The notes under the pieces are model-generated. The model made no database searches. It was not told the origin of the DNA and saw only the letters and a list, made by a program, of their open reading frames with translations. Shown here in pieces: positions 19,234-30,626 of a DNA stretch of 64,000 nt. Origin of the DNA: Pseudomonas paralactis (lineage in GTDB: Bacteria; Pseudomonadota; Gammaproteobacteria; Pseudomonadales; Pseudomonadaceae). The stretch is from NCBI RefSeq assembly GCF_001439735.1, contig NZ_JYLN01000001.1, forward strand, positions 62,001-126,000, in the 5' to 3' direction. Position 1 is the first letter of the stretch. Each line of letters begins with the position of its first letter. The position numbers were made by a program, and so were the translations under genes.

Positions 19234-19941
19234 TCAGCCCGCCAGGCCGACGAACATATCCTGCACATCATCATGGTTGTCCAGGCCTTCCAGGAACGCC
19301 TCGACTTCAGCCATCTGCTCATCGGACAAACCACTGACCGGGTTCTTCGACAGGTAGCCCAGCTTGGCCGACAGCACGGTGAACCCTTGCTCCGGCAAGG
19401 CTTTCTGCACAGCATCCAGGTCGGTGGTTTCGGTGATGAACAGGGTGGTGCCCTCTTCTTCGCCGTCTTCAAAATCCTGGGCGCCGGCTTCGATGGCGGC
19501 CATTTCCGGATCAGCGTCCGGGGTGTCCGGCGAGGCTTCGATCAGACCGACGTGGTTAAAATCCCAGGCCACCGAACCGGAAGCGCCCAATTGGCCCTTG
19601 CGGAACGCCACGCGGATTTCCGCCACGGTGCGGTTGATGTTGTCGGTGACGCATTCGACGATCAGGGGCACCTGATGCGGGGCAAACCCTTCGTAGGTCA
19701 CGCGGTGATATTGCACGGTTTCACCGAGCAGACCGGCGCCCTTCTTGATCGCACGATCCAGGGTTTCCTTGGGCATCGAGGCCTTCTTGGCCTGCTCGAC
19801 CACCAGGCGCAGGTGCGCGTTGGTCGCGGTATCGGCGCCATTGCGGGCGGCGATGGTGATTTCTTTCACCAGCTTGCCGAAAATCTTGCCCTTGGCGTTG
19901 GCTGCCGCTTCTTTATGTTTGACTTTCCACTGTGCGCCCAT
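19234..19941 (-). CDS. YebC/PmpR-family DNA-binding regulator
   Basis: A 235-residue protein with the three-domain YebC layout: N-terminal helical part ([20 protein letters not shown]), central domain with [23 protein letters not shown], and an acidic C-terminal domain (SLDEQM-like region [20 protein letters not shown]). YebC proteins act as transcription regulators (PmpR controls quinolone signalling in P. aeruginosa) and some relatives relieve ribosome stalling. The canonical Pseudomonas yebC lies next to ruvC, which is not here, so this is the second paralogue (YeeN-like). Single-gene unit. Confidence 0.85.
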   Translation of the reverse strand: MGAQWKVKHKEAAANAKGKIFGKLVKEITIAARNGADTATNAHLRLVVEQAKKASMPKETLDRAIKKGAGLLGETVQYHRVTYEGFAPHQVPLIVECVTDNINRTVAEIRVAFRKGQLGASGSVAWDFNHVGLIEASPDTPDADPEMAAIEAGAQDFEDGEEEGTTLFITETTDLDAVQKALPEQGFTVLSAKLGYLSKNPVSGLSDEQMAEVEAFLEGLDNHDDVQDMFVGLAG

Positions 19942-20050
19942 GACTCACTCTCTTATTCCCGTCGCGCCGAAACGTCTACTGGCCGGCGCTTTGGGGGCAG
20001 AGTTTATAGCGCAAGAACACGCTAATCCACCAAAAAACCGGCCAGACACC

Positions 20051-21376
20051 TCAGGTGCGCAGGGGTTTGATGCTGGCACTGCGATCCGGTATGAAGTCCC
20101 CCACCTGGGCCAGAACAGCGGGCCTGGCGTTCCAGTAGGGCATCAACACCAGTGAAGAAAACAGCGCCGCGCCGGCAAACACAATAAACACCGTGACGGT
20201 ATCGAAGTAGCCCGGCAGCAGGCCGCCAAGGATCGCGCCCACCGACCCGCAACCATTCACAAACCCGGCCGCCGTGGCACCGGCCCTGGCAGTGCCGAAA
20301 TCAATGGCAGCGGTGCTGCTGATCATCGAGTCCGGGCCGTACAGGGTCAGGCCCATGACAAACAGCAAGGCCATCACCAGCACCACACTGCCGGTGTGCA
20401 GCGCGCCCATGAACAACGCCAGGGCCACGGTCAACGCCAAAAGGCTCAGCACACAGGCCGGCATCCGCCGGGCGCCGAACAGTTTGTCGGAAGCCAGACC
20501 GATCAGTACCGGCCCGAGCAAACCGGCCAACTCAAACGCGGTGGGCACGATGGCCGCGCCGACCTTGCCCACCGACGGCATCTGTTCGTAGACGATCACC
20601 GGCCCCCACAACAAAATCGCGTAGCGCGCCGGCTTGAGCAGGAAGTACGCAAGCCCCAGCGTCAACACCGTGCGGTTGCGCAGAATGGCGCGCAACGGTT
20701 CGAGCACACTGACGCGCTTTTCAGCAGCAGCCTCTTCGGCACTCAAGACCGGCTCGGGCTCCACCGCCGGCAAGCCCACATCCTGCGGGGTATTGCGCTG
20801 GAACATAAAGAACAGCACGGCCACCACCGCTACCACCGCAGCGCTGGAAATAAACGCCGCGTGCCAGCTACCGATCAGCGTATAGGCCCACCATCCGGCA
20901 AACGGTGAAGCCACGAGGCCGCCAAAGGCATAACACGAACTCCACAGCCCCAACACCCGACCCCGCTGCTGAGCCGGGAAGAAACTACCGAGGTTTTTGC
21001 ACAACCCCGACCAGCCGGTGGACTGCGCCAATCCCTGGATCAACATGCAAGTGATAAAGATCGGCAAGGTGGCAAACGTGCCCATTACCAGCGCGGCGGC
21101 GGCAGAAATCAGCAAGCCGCCAAGCACCACTACCCGTGGCCCGAAGCGGTCGGCGAGCATACCCCAAGTGAACTGGCCCACGGCGTACGCCGCGAGATAC
21201 AGGCCATCCAGGTTGGCCATCATCATTTTATCGAGGGGGAAGCTGGGGTCGTCGCCGATTCCCAGTTTCGCCACCGAGAAGGCTTTGCGGGTGAAATAGA
21301 ACGCGGCGTACGCCAGCCAGGTGATGGCGAAAATCTGCACGCGCCAACGCTTGATGCTACCCATAGGGATATTCAT
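20051..21376 (-). CDS. MFS transporter, organophosphate:phosphate antiporter type; probable 2-aminoethylphosphonate transporter
   Basis: A 441-residue membrane protein with 12 predicted segments. The N-terminus (WLAYAAFYFTRKAFSVAK) and the loop GMLADRFGPR are of the GlpT/UhpT organophosphate antiporter family. The gene belongs to a block with phnW, phnX and two LysR regulators, an arrangement also known in P. aeruginosa, so phosphonate (AEP) uptake is the best functional guess. It is divergent from the LysR gene at 21635, with 258 bases between them. Confidence 0.78.
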   Translation of the reverse strand: MNIPMGSIKRWRVQIFAITWLAYAAFYFTRKAFSVAKLGIGDDPSFPLDKMMMANLDGLYLAAYAVGQFTWGMLADRFGPRVVVLGGLLISAAAALVMGTFATLPIFITCMLIQGLAQSTGWSGLCKNLGSFFPAQQRGRVLGLWSSCYAFGGLVASPFAGWWAYTLIGSWHAAFISSAAVVAVVAVLFFMFQRNTPQDVGLPAVEPEPVLSAEEAAAEKRVSVLEPLRAILRNRTVLTLGLAYFLLKPARYAILLWGPVIVYEQMPSVGKVGAAIVPTAFELAGLLGPVLIGLASDKLFGARRMPACVLSLLALTVALALFMGALHTGSVVLVMALLFVMGLTLYGPDSMISSTAAIDFGTARAGATAAGFVNGCGSVGAILGGLLPGYFDTVTVFIVFAGAALFSSLVLMPYWNARPAVLAQVGDFIPDRSASIKPLRT

Positions 21377-21634
21377 GGTGGTTCTGACCTCAGATGTGAG
21401 TGTGCCGGCAGAATCGAAAGAAAACGCCTGTTTTTTTTATGGTTGAGCACTGCAATACCGGGCCTGGGAGGGCACGGTATTGGTCAGATGAACGCGGTTT
21501 GCCTGCGCCCATGGTCACCGAGGTTGTAGGACTCAACCTACGGCGACTGAGGTGCATCAAAGCAATGGCTGACTAATAGGTAAAATCGATTTATCGTATT
21601 TCAAATATAAGTTCAGCTTGTAAGAGGACGCGCC

Positions 21635-22525
21635 ATGTCGGTTTCCCATGCCCAGCTCAAAGCCTTCCATGCAGTGGCCGTGCACGGCAGTTTTACCGGC
21701 GCCGCCGAGCGCCTGTTCCTGACCCAGCCTGCCATTTCCGACCAGGTGCGCAAACTCGAAGAGCGCTTCGGCGTGTTGCTGTTTCACCGCAACAAACGTT
21801 CGGTCCGCCTGACCGACCTGGGTGAACGCCTGCTGGGCATTACTCAGCGCCTGTTTGTGATCGAGGCGCAGGCCGAAGAATTACTGCAGGACTCCCGCGC
21901 CCTGCTGACTGGCACCCTGACCCTGGCGGTGGATGCCCCTGTGCACGTGTTGCCGCAGATTGCACGGTTCTGCCGGTTGTACCCGGGGATCAGCGTGAAG
22001 ATCGAAACCGGCAACACCGATGAATCGTTGTTGCGCCTGTACAACTACCAGGCCGATCTGGCGCTGTTGGGCCGCGATGTCGACGATGCACGCCTGCTGT
22101 CGCTGCCATTGCCTGACGACCAACTGTTGGCGTTTGTCGCCCGCAATCATCCCTGGGCCGGGCGCGAGTCCATCTGCCTGGCCGACCTTGATGACACGCC
22201 GTTGGTACTGCGGGAAATCGGCTCGGTGACCCGTCAGACCCTGGAGCAGGAAATGCGCCAGGCCGGCCTGCGCATTCGCCCGGCGATCCAGGTGGAAGGC
22301 CGCGAAGCCGCACGTGAAGCGGTGGTGGTGGGCATTGGCGTGGGCGTGGTATCGGCGGCAGAGTTGGGCGCCGACGCACGGGTGTACGCCATGCCGATCC
22401 GCGATTGCACCCAGCGCATGAAAGAAACCCTGGTGTGCCTGAAAGAACAGAGCTCACGCCGCGTGGTGGCAAGCTTTTTGGAGATCGTGCGTGACAGCCT
22501 TCACGCCAACTCGAAAAAGGCCTGA
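21635..22525 (+). CDS. LysR-family regulator of the phosphonate cluster (1)
   Basis: A 296-residue LysR-type activator. The winged helix-turn-helix covers residues 1-62 (QLKAFHAVAVHGSFTGAAER, LFLTQPAISDQVRKLEERFG), followed by a periplasmic-binding-protein-like effector domain. It is divergent from the MFS transporter gene, the classical arrangement for LysR control of its neighbour. Its 3' end overlaps the convergent second LysR gene by 25 bases. The effector is probably AEP or a catabolite, by context only. Confidence 0.88.
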   Translation: MSVSHAQLKAFHAVAVHGSFTGAAERLFLTQPAISDQVRKLEERFGVLLFHRNKRSVRLTDLGERLLGITQRLFVIEAQAEELLQDSRALLTGTLTLAVDAPVHVLPQIARFCRLYPGISVKIETGNTDESLLRLYNYQADLALLGRDVDDARLLSLPLPDDQLLAFVARNHPWAGRESICLADLDDTPLVLREIGSVTRQTLEQEMRQAGLRIRPAIQVEGREAAREAVVVGIGVGVVSAAELGADARVYAMPIRDCTQRMKETLVCLKEQSSRRVVASFLEIVRDSLHANSKKA

Positions 22526-23355
22526 ATCAAGCGCAGCGAACGACGCCGCTCCATGCAGCCAAGCGTGTGCCGGTTCAGCAGGCCATCGCCGAGGATCGGC
22601 ACAGCGTGCACCCGCGGGTCCGGGCTGACCTCCATCGACGACACCACCCCTACCCCCAATTCGGCCGCGACCGCCTCGGTTACGGCTTCACGGCTGTCCA
22701 GTTCCAGCAGCACCTTGGGCTGTACGTTCGCCGCCAGGCACGCGTCATCGAATGTGCGCCGGGTAATGGAGCTGGGCTCACGCAGCACCATGATCACCTC
22801 ATGCAGCTGCGCCAGTTCAATCCCGTCAGGCTGCTTTGTCCACGGATGCGCTGCCGGCACCAGAGCGCAAATCCGTGACTCGTCCAGAGGTTGCAGGTGC
22901 AGGCCATTGCGCGGCTCCACCTCGGTGAGCACGGCCACATCGGCATGTTCGGACAGCAGCGCCGCCAGGGTTTCCTGGGCATTGCCCAGGCGCAGGTTCA
23001 CGGTAATGCCCGGGTAGCGCGAGCGCAGGCTGGCGATCATCGGCATCACCAGGTGCGGGCCATCCGCGGCCACTTCCAGGCGCCCGGTGAGCAACTGGCG
23101 GTTGGCCTCCAGTATGGTCTGCGCTTCATCGACCAGGCCGAAGATGGCCCGGGTGATGGCCGCCAGGCGTGCGCCCTCTTCGGTCAACTCCACGCGCCGG
23201 GCGGTACGGCGCAACAGCGCAATCTGATAATGCTCTTCAAGCGCCTTGATATGCCCGGTCACCGCCGGCTGGCTGATGAACAGCCGCGCCGCAGCACGGG
23301 TAAAACTGCCCTCGCGGGCCACGGCATCGAATGCACGCAGTTGGAACAGGTTCAT
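22501..23355 (-). CDS. LysR-family regulator of phnWX (2)
   Basis: A 284-residue LysR regulator (MNLFQLRAFDAVAREGSFTR at the start, SQPAVTGHIKALEEHYQ in the recognition helix). The start at 23355 gives the usual DNA-binding N-terminus; the longer upstream frame adds 29 residues without homology. It is divergent from phnW with 111 bases between them, which contain an AT-rich stretch suited to a LysR box, so it is the likely direct activator of phnWX. The two LysR proteins are related in sequence layout. Confidence 0.88.
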   Translation of the reverse strand: MNLFQLRAFDAVAREGSFTRAAARLFISQPAVTGHIKALEEHYQIALLRRTARRVELTEEGARLAAITRAIFGLVDEAQTILEANRQLLTGRLEVAADGPHLVMPMIASLRSRYPGITVNLRLGNAQETLAALLSEHADVAVLTEVEPRNGLHLQPLDESRICALVPAAHPWTKQPDGIELAQLHEVIMVLREPSSITRRTFDDACLAANVQPKVLLELDSREAVTEAVAAELGVGVVSSMEVSPDPRVHAVPILGDGLLNRHTLGCMERRRSLRLIQAFFELA

Positions 23356-23466
23356 AGCTATCGGCCTCACTGATAGCTCGCATAACAACAAACAATTTGA
23401 TTGATAACAAGCCAAACTGCAATTTAGGCGCCGTAGCTTCAACCCCGACCCTTGCGAGGATTTGAG

Positions 23467-24591
23467 ATGACCACTGCCGCGCCGATCCTGTTGACCCCTG
23501 GCCCCCTGACCACTTCGCCCCGCACCCGTCAGGCGATGATGGTGGATTGGGGGTCATGGGATGATCGCTTCAACCAGCTCACCGCCAGCGCCTGCGCGCA
23601 ACTGCTGGCCATCCTCAATGCTGCCGACAGCCACCATTGCGTGCCATTGCAAGGCAGCGGCACCTTCGCCGTCGAAGCCGCCATCGGCACGCTGGTCCCG
23701 CGCAATGGCAAGGTGTTGGTGTTGATCAACGGCGCCTACGGCAAGCGCCTGGCGAAAATCTGCGAGGTGCTTGGCCGCGAATTCAGCACCTTTGAAACCG
23801 CCGAAGACGAGCCCACCACCGCTGCCGATGTAGATCGCCTGCTGCAGGCCGACAGCGCCATCACCCATGTGGCGCTGATCCATTGCGAAACCAGTACCGG
23901 GATTCTCAACCCACTGCCGCAGATTGCCCAGGTCGTCCAGAATCACGGCAAGCGCCTGATCATCGATGCCATGAGTTCTTTCGGCGCGCTGGCGATTGAT
24001 GCTCGCGAAGTGCCGTTCGAGGCGCTGATCGCCGCCTCGGGCAAATGCCTGGAAGGCGTACCGGGCATGGGCTTTGTCTTTGCCGAAAAAGCTGCGCTGG
24101 CCGCGTCCCAGGACAACTGCCACTCACTGGCGATGGACCTGTTCGACCAGCACACCTATATGGCCAAGACCGGACAATGGCGTTTCACCCCACCGACCCA
24201 CGTCGTCGCGGCCCTGCATGAAGCGTTGCTGCAATACGCCGAAGAAGGCGGCCTGCCCGCCCGTCATCAACGCTACGCCGACAACTGTCAGGCACTGCTG
24301 GACGGCATGGCTGCGCTGGGCCTGCGCAGTTTCCTGCCGGCGGCGATCCAGGCGCCGATCATCGTCACCTTCCACGCACCAAAAGACCCACGCTACCAGT
24401 TCAAGGACTTCTACGAACGGGTCAAGGCCAAGGGTTTCATCCTTTACCCCGGCAAGCTGACCCAGGTGGAAACCTTTCGCGTGGGCTGCATCGGCCATGT
24501 CGATGCGGCCGGTATGCAGGCGGCGGTCAAGGCTATCGCCGACGTGCTGCAAGAAATGTGTAGGAGCGAGCTTGCTCGCGAAGACCGTTAA
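23467..24591 (+). CDS. phnW: 2-aminoethylphosphonate:pyruvate aminotransferase with REPIN-encoded C-terminus
   Basis: A 374-residue PLP enzyme that converts 2-aminoethylphosphonate plus pyruvate to phosphonoacetaldehyde plus alanine. The fold-type I features include [17 protein letters not shown] at the start, [15 protein letters not shown] and the PLP lysine in [15 protein letters not shown]. The last ten residues ([10 protein letters not shown]) are encoded by the left REP unit of REPIN 3, whose first base is 24559, so the native stop has been lost and a new one is used at 24591. The ATG at 23467 fits the family start; an upstream GTG/ATG would add five residues. phnX follows 96 bases later. 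Confidence 0.93.
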   Translation: MTTAAPILLTPGPLTTSPRTRQAMMVDWGSWDDRFNQLTASACAQLLAILNAADSHHCVPLQGSGTFAVEAAIGTLVPRNGKVLVLINGAYGKRLAKICEVLGREFSTFETAEDEPTTAADVDRLLQADSAITHVALIHCETSTGILNPLPQIAQVVQNHGKRLIIDAMSSFGALAIDAREVPFEALIAASGKCLEGVPGMGFVFAEKAALAASQDNCHSLAMDLFDQHTYMAKTGQWRFTPPTHVVAALHEALLQYAEEGGLPARHQRYADNCQALLDGMAALGLRSFLPAAIQAPIIVTFHAPKDPRYQFKDFYERVKAKGFILYPGKLTQVETFRVGCIGHVDAAGMQAAVKAIADVLQEMCRSELAREDR

Positions 24592-24658
24592 CGATGACAC
24601 GGGCATTCTGATTCAACGCGATGCCCGGGAGTTTTTCGCGAGCAAGCTCGCTCCTACA
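24559..24658. repeat. REPIN 3 (100 bp), overlapping the phnW stop
   Basis: TGTAGGAGCGAGCTTGCTCG to CTCGCTCCTACA, exactly 100 bp. Its left arm overlaps the last 33 bases of phnW. Unlike the other four, its spacer lacks the CGCGTTATCGTTGACG core in that orientation but contains related text inverted. Confidence 0.92.
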
Positions 24659-24687
24659 TGAATTTCATTACCCACAGGACCTGAACC

Positions 24688-25515
24688 ATGAACTATCAAA
24701 ACCCCAACACCCTCCAGGCCGTTATCCTCGACTGGGCCGGCACCGTGGTCGACTTCGGCTCCTTCGCCCCCACGCAGATCTTTGTCGAGGCGTTTGCCGA
24801 GTTCGACGTGCAAGTCTCTATCGAAGAAGCCCGTGGCCCTATGGGCATGGGCAAGTGGGACCATATCCGCACCCTGTGCGATCAGCCGCTCGTTGCCGAG
24901 CGCTACCGCAAGGCCTTCGGCCGCACACCGACCGATGATGACGTGACCGCCATCTACCAGCGTTTCATGCCGCTGCAAATCGAGAAGATCGCCGAACACT
25001 CAGCCCTGATCCCCGGCGCCCTCGACACCCTGGCCGGTGTACGCGCGCAAGGCATCAAGATCGGCTCCTGCTCCGGCTATCCCAAGCAGGTGATGGACAA
25101 GGTCGTCGCCCTGGCCGCCACCAACGGCTATGTCGCCGACCACGTGGTCGCTACCGACGAAGTCCCCAACGGCCGCCCTTGGCCGGCCCAGGCTCTGGCC
25201 AATGTGATTGCCCTGGGCATTGATGATGTAGCGGCGTGCGTGAAGGTCGACGACACCGTGCCGGGTATTCTTGAGGGCCGTCGTGCCGGGATGTGGACCG
25301 TCGCGCTGACCTGTTCGGGCAACGCCCTGGGCCTGACCTATGAGCAATTCCGTGCCCTGGACAGCGCCACACTGGCCAGCGAGCGCCGGCGCATCGAAAC
25401 GATGTTCGAAGGCTCGCGCCCGCACTACCTGATCGACACCATCACCGACCTGCCGAAGGTCATCGCCGACATCAATGCCCGCCTGGCACGCGGGGAAATG
25501 CCGCAAAGCTACTGA
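24688..25515 (+). CDS. phnX: phosphonoacetaldehyde hydrolase (phosphonatase)
   Basis: A 275-residue HAD-superfamily enzyme that cleaves the C-P bond of phosphonoacetaldehyde to acetaldehyde and phosphate. The nucleophile motif is [12 protein letters not shown] near residue 15. The Schiff-base lysine specific to phosphonatases lies in [13 protein letters not shown]. The later HAD acidic motif is in [19 protein letters not shown]. It follows phnW on the same strand, separated by a REPIN, and completes the two-step AEP pathway. Confidence 0.95.
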   Translation: MNYQNPNTLQAVILDWAGTVVDFGSFAPTQIFVEAFAEFDVQVSIEEARGPMGMGKWDHIRTLCDQPLVAERYRKAFGRTPTDDDVTAIYQRFMPLQIEKIAEHSALIPGALDTLAGVRAQGIKIGSCSGYPKQVMDKVVALAATNGYVADHVVATDEVPNGRPWPAQALANVIALGIDDVAACVKVDDTVPGILEGRRAGMWTVALTCSGNALGLTYEQFRALDSATLASERRRIETMFEGSRPHYLIDTITDLPKVIADINARLARGEMPQSY

Positions 25516-25629
25516 CCAGGATCAAGGCAACGGCATTGGCAACGAGCGAAACGCTTAAAACGGGCATACAGTTAACGTACTCCGTCGCTAAAGAGCGGAG
25601 GTATGCCCTGATGAGTGAGGAACACAGCA

Positions 25630-26190
25630 ATGCCGTGGAAAAATTCCGATACGCGCTACAGCACCATGTCGATTGCGTTGCACTGGTTGATGGTGGTGCT
25701 GCTGGCGGTGGTCTACGCCTGCATTGAGTTACGCGGGCAATTCCCCAAAGGCAGCGGTGCGCGCACGCTGATTGTGGAAATGCACTTTATGCTCGGCCTT
25801 ACCGTGTTTGTGCTGGTATGGCTTCGCCTGTTCGCACGCAGCCTGGGGGTGGCGCCGAAGATCGTGCCGACACCGCCGCAATGGCAGAGCCTGCTGGCGA
25901 AGCTGATGCATTGGGCGCTGTATGCGTTGATGATCGGGCTGCCGATTGCCGGTTGGTTGATCGTCAGCGCCAAAGGGCATTCGGTGATGTTCTATGGGAT
26001 CGAATTGCCGCCGCTGATTGCAGAAAACAAGGCGCTGGCCGAGGAGATTGAAGGCTGGCATGTGCTGTTCGCCCAGGTCGGTTATTGGTTGATCGGCCTG
26101 CATGCACTGGCGGGGATCTTTCATCATTATGTGGTGCGCGATAACACTGCTTTGCGCATGATGCCGCGCAGGCACAAGCCCGCCAACTGA
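25630..26190 (+). CDS. cytochrome b561 family membrane protein
   Basis: A 186-residue four-helix membrane protein (MSIALHWLMVVLLAVVYACI, LMHWALYALMIGLPIAGWLI, GYWLIGLHALAGIFHHYVV) with histidines placed to ligate two b hemes. The ATG at 25630 is preceded by GAGGA at 25617-25621; a GTG at 25615 would add five residues and lacks a ribosome binding site. It is a single-gene unit between phnX and a REPIN. Unlike the copy at 7149 it has no peroxidase partner; a YceI or superoxide-oxidase role is possible but not shown here. Confidence 0.88.
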   Translation: MPWKNSDTRYSTMSIALHWLMVVLLAVVYACIELRGQFPKGSGARTLIVEMHFMLGLTVFVLVWLRLFARSLGVAPKIVPTPPQWQSLLAKLMHWALYALMIGLPIAGWLIVSAKGHSVMFYGIELPPLIAENKALAEEIEGWHVLFAQVGYWLIGLHALAGIFHHYVVRDNTALRMMPRRHKPAN

Positions 26191-26201
26191 TAGCCGATAC
26201 C

Positions 26202-26301
26202 TGTAGGAGCGAGCTTGCTCGCGAAAAACCCAAGGGCGCCACGTGCATTCAGGCTACCCGCGTCATAGTTGACGTTGTTCGCGAGCAAGCCCGCTCCTAC
26301 A
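26202..26301. repeat. REPIN 4 (100 bp, GTAGGAGCGAGC family)
   Basis: TGTAGGAGCGAGCTTGCTCG to CCCGCTCCTACA with the family spacer ACCCGCGTCATAGTTGACGT. Exactly 100 bp. Its right end overlaps the last 5 bases of the convergent desulfhydrase-like gene. Confidence 0.92.
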
Positions 26302-27184
26302 GGAAGCCTCGGCGGCCTTGCAGGCCGCCGGTGTGGATGAAGATCAGGCGGGTGCCGGGGGTGAAGCGTCCGGCCTCGATCTGTTGCTTCAATGCCAGCA
26401 ATGCCTTGCCGGTATAGAGCGGCTCCAGCGGCAACCCGCAGGCCTGTTCGGTGTGCTGGATAAAATCGAGCAGCAGCGGATCGACCCTGGCAAAGCCACC
26501 TCGGCTGGCGTCCAGCAATTCATAGCCACCCTGTACCATCGCACTCACATTCTGCGCCACGCCATGATCATCCGGCACCGCCATGGCGCCGTACACCGGA
26601 TGCGCGCTCGCCTCCGCCAGCACCAACCCGGCCAGGGTAGTACCGGTGCCCGCCGCCAGCCACCATGCGTCGTAATCCGTCCAACCGAGGTGACTCAACT
26701 GCGCTCGCGCCTGCGCCACCAACACCCCACAGCCCTGCGCACCGGCCAGCCCACCACCGCCTTCGGGAATCGGATAAAGGTCGGGATACTGCTCGCGCCA
26801 GGGCAGCCAGAAACCCGGCTCATGCCGCGCCCGATAACCGCCGTAGCCCAGCCAATGCAGCTGCATCCCGAAGGCCTTGAGGTCAAGCACGGTGGGCGTG
26901 TCTTGGGGATGGCCGCGCAGCAGGCCGACCGTGGGAAAATCAAAGCGTTTGCCCGCCGCTGCCAGTGCGTGCAGATGGTTGGAGTAAGCCCCGCCGAGGC
27001 TGATCACGCCCTTGGCGCCGGCCGCTTGGGCCTCAGCCAGGTGTTCGGTCAGCTTGAACCATTTGTTGCCGCTGATCAGCGGGTCGATACGGTCCAGGCG
27101 CAGCACAGCCAACTCGATCCCGTTCAGCCAATCGAGCTGCAAAGGTTCAAGGGGCGCATGAGGCAGCCAATCGAAAGGGCCCAT
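26297..27184 (-). CDS. D-cysteine desulfhydrase / ACC deaminase family PLP enzyme
   Basis: A 295-residue fold-type II PLP enzyme. The PLP lysine lies in ISGNKWFKLTEHL near residue 40 and the phosphate-binding glycine stretch in AAGTGTTLAGLVLAE. The family includes D-cysteine desulfhydrase and 1-aminocyclopropane-1-carboxylate deaminase; sequence alone cannot separate them. At 295 residues it is shorter than typical ACC deaminases (about 338), which favours the desulfhydrase-like subgroup. It is followed in the same direction, upstream, by fadH (57 bases), so the two may be co-transcribed. Its final bases, RRGFL, are partly encoded by the REPIN edge. Confidence 0.8.
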   Translation of the reverse strand: MGPFDWLPHAPLEPLQLDWLNGIELAVLRLDRIDPLISGNKWFKLTEHLAEAQAAGAKGVISLGGAYSNHLHALAAAGKRFDFPTVGLLRGHPQDTPTVLDLKAFGMQLHWLGYGGYRARHEPGFWLPWREQYPDLYPIPEGGGGLAGAQGCGVLVAQARAQLSHLGWTDYDAWWLAAGTGTTLAGLVLAEASAHPVYGAMAVPDDHGVAQNVSAMVQGGYELLDASRGGFARVDPLLLDFIQHTEQACGLPLEPLYTGKALLALKQQIEAGRFTPGTRLIFIHTGGLQGRRGFL

Positions 27185-27241
27185 CGGCAGGTATCTGAAT
27201 GAGAAAGGGGCGGCAAGTCTAACACCGCCCCTGGTATCGCC

Positions 27242-29341
<2,100 letters not shown>

Positions 29342-29492
29342 TTATGTCCCACAGACTAAGAGGCGGTGGACCACGGCTCAATGACTGAAACTGACAAGTT
29401 ATTGATCCAAATGCACAGCGCCCCTTGGCAAGCCGCGCCATGGGCCCTACCCTAGTCGCGAACCCTGCACCCGGTCTGTTGTCTGTTGCCCC

Positions 29493-30623
29493 ATGCGTAA
29501 ACTTCTAGCGTTCACCGTCACCATGGCCCTGGTTGCCTCCCTCGCTGCGTATCTGGTCTGGACCCAGGAGCGCCCCGTGGCGCATTACCTGTCGGACCTG
29601 CGCATCACCCTCGCCGTCAATGAGGGCGAACCGGCCGATCGTGGCAACCTGCTCGGCATTCAACCGGAGCTGTTCCCTGCCGACTACCAAAGCCTGGAAC
29701 GTCTGCATTTGAAGCTGTCGAGCTACCTGCAAAAGGCGCGCGACCAGGGCCTGATCAACGCCAGGACCATCGTGGTGTTGCCCGAACATATCGGCACCTG
29801 GCTGATGCTCAAGGGCGAAAAAAACGAGCTGTACCAGGCCACGCATTTGAAGGATGCGATGAACTGGCTGTCGGTCAGCAACCCATTGCAATTTGCTAAA
29901 GCCTGGATCAGCGCCACCGGCGACAACCGCATGGATGACGCCTACCTGCGCATGAAGGCCCCTGCCATGGCACGCGACTATCAAGTGGTGTTTGGCGGCC
30001 TGGCAAAAGAGTTTGGCGTAACCCTGGTGGCCGGCTCCATCGCCCTGCCCAACCCGAGCGTGATCCAGGGCCAGTTGGAGGTCGGTCACGGCGCGCTGTA
30101 CAACGCCAGCGTGGTGTTTGCCGCCGACGGCTTGCCACTGGGCCAACCGCAGCGCCAGCTCTACCCGATCTATGATGAGCGTGGCTTTATCGAGCCGGGC
30201 GATGAGAATGTCGTCAGCGTGGTGGATACGCCTGCCGGGCGCCTGGGTACCCTGGTCGGCAGCGACAGCTGGTACCCGGACAACTACCGCAAGCTTAACG
30301 AGCACGGCGCGCAACTGATCGCAGTACCGGCCTTCGTCACCGGCCGCGACACCTGGGACCGTCCATGGCGTGGCTTCAAGAGCGTGTCGACGCCTTCTGA
30401 AGTCAGCCTCAAGCCTGAAGAAACCAGCGAAGGCGCCGCCTGGCGCCGCCTCACCCTGATCAGCCAGCAGCCCGTAAGCCAGGCCACGGCGGGCATGAGC
30501 GTATTTTTGCGTGGGCAGTTCTGGGACCTGGGCAGCGCCGGCCAGAGTTTTCTGAGCAGCAATGGGCAAGTATTCGCTGACGGCGATGCCCGTGGCGCGC
30601 GCCTGCTGAATATCTGGCTGTAG
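29493..30623 (+). CDS. nitrilase-fold protein lacking the catalytic Lys and Cys, exported or anchored
   Basis: A 376-residue protein with an N-terminal hydrophobic segment (residues 5-22, LAFTVTMALVASLAAYLVW-like), placing the rest outside the cytoplasm. The carbon-nitrogen hydrolase fold is recognisable: TIVVLPEHIG keeps the catalytic Glu98, but the lysine motif reads QRQLYPIYDE (Gln222 in place of Lys) and the nucleophile motif reads LGTLVGSDSWYP (Gly256 where Cys is expected). It is therefore probably not an amidase and may bind rather than cleave a ligand. The AraC-family regulator follows after 3 bases, suggesting a shared transcript and possibly a shared ligand. Confidence 0.75.
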   Translation: MRKLLAFTVTMALVASLAAYLVWTQERPVAHYLSDLRITLAVNEGEPADRGNLLGIQPELFPADYQSLERLHLKLSSYLQKARDQGLINARTIVVLPEHIGTWLMLKGEKNELYQATHLKDAMNWLSVSNPLQFAKAWISATGDNRMDDAYLRMKAPAMARDYQVVFGGLAKEFGVTLVAGSIALPNPSVIQGQLEVGHGALYNASVVFAADGLPLGQPQRQLYPIYDERGFIEPGDENVVSVVDTPAGRLGTLVGSDSWYPDNYRKLNEHGAQLIAVPAFVTGRDTWDRPWRGFKSVSTPSEVSLKPEETSEGAAWRRLTLISQQPVSQATAGMSVFLRGQFWDLGSAGQSFLSSNGQVFADGDARGARLLNIWL

Positions 30624-30626
30624 CCC

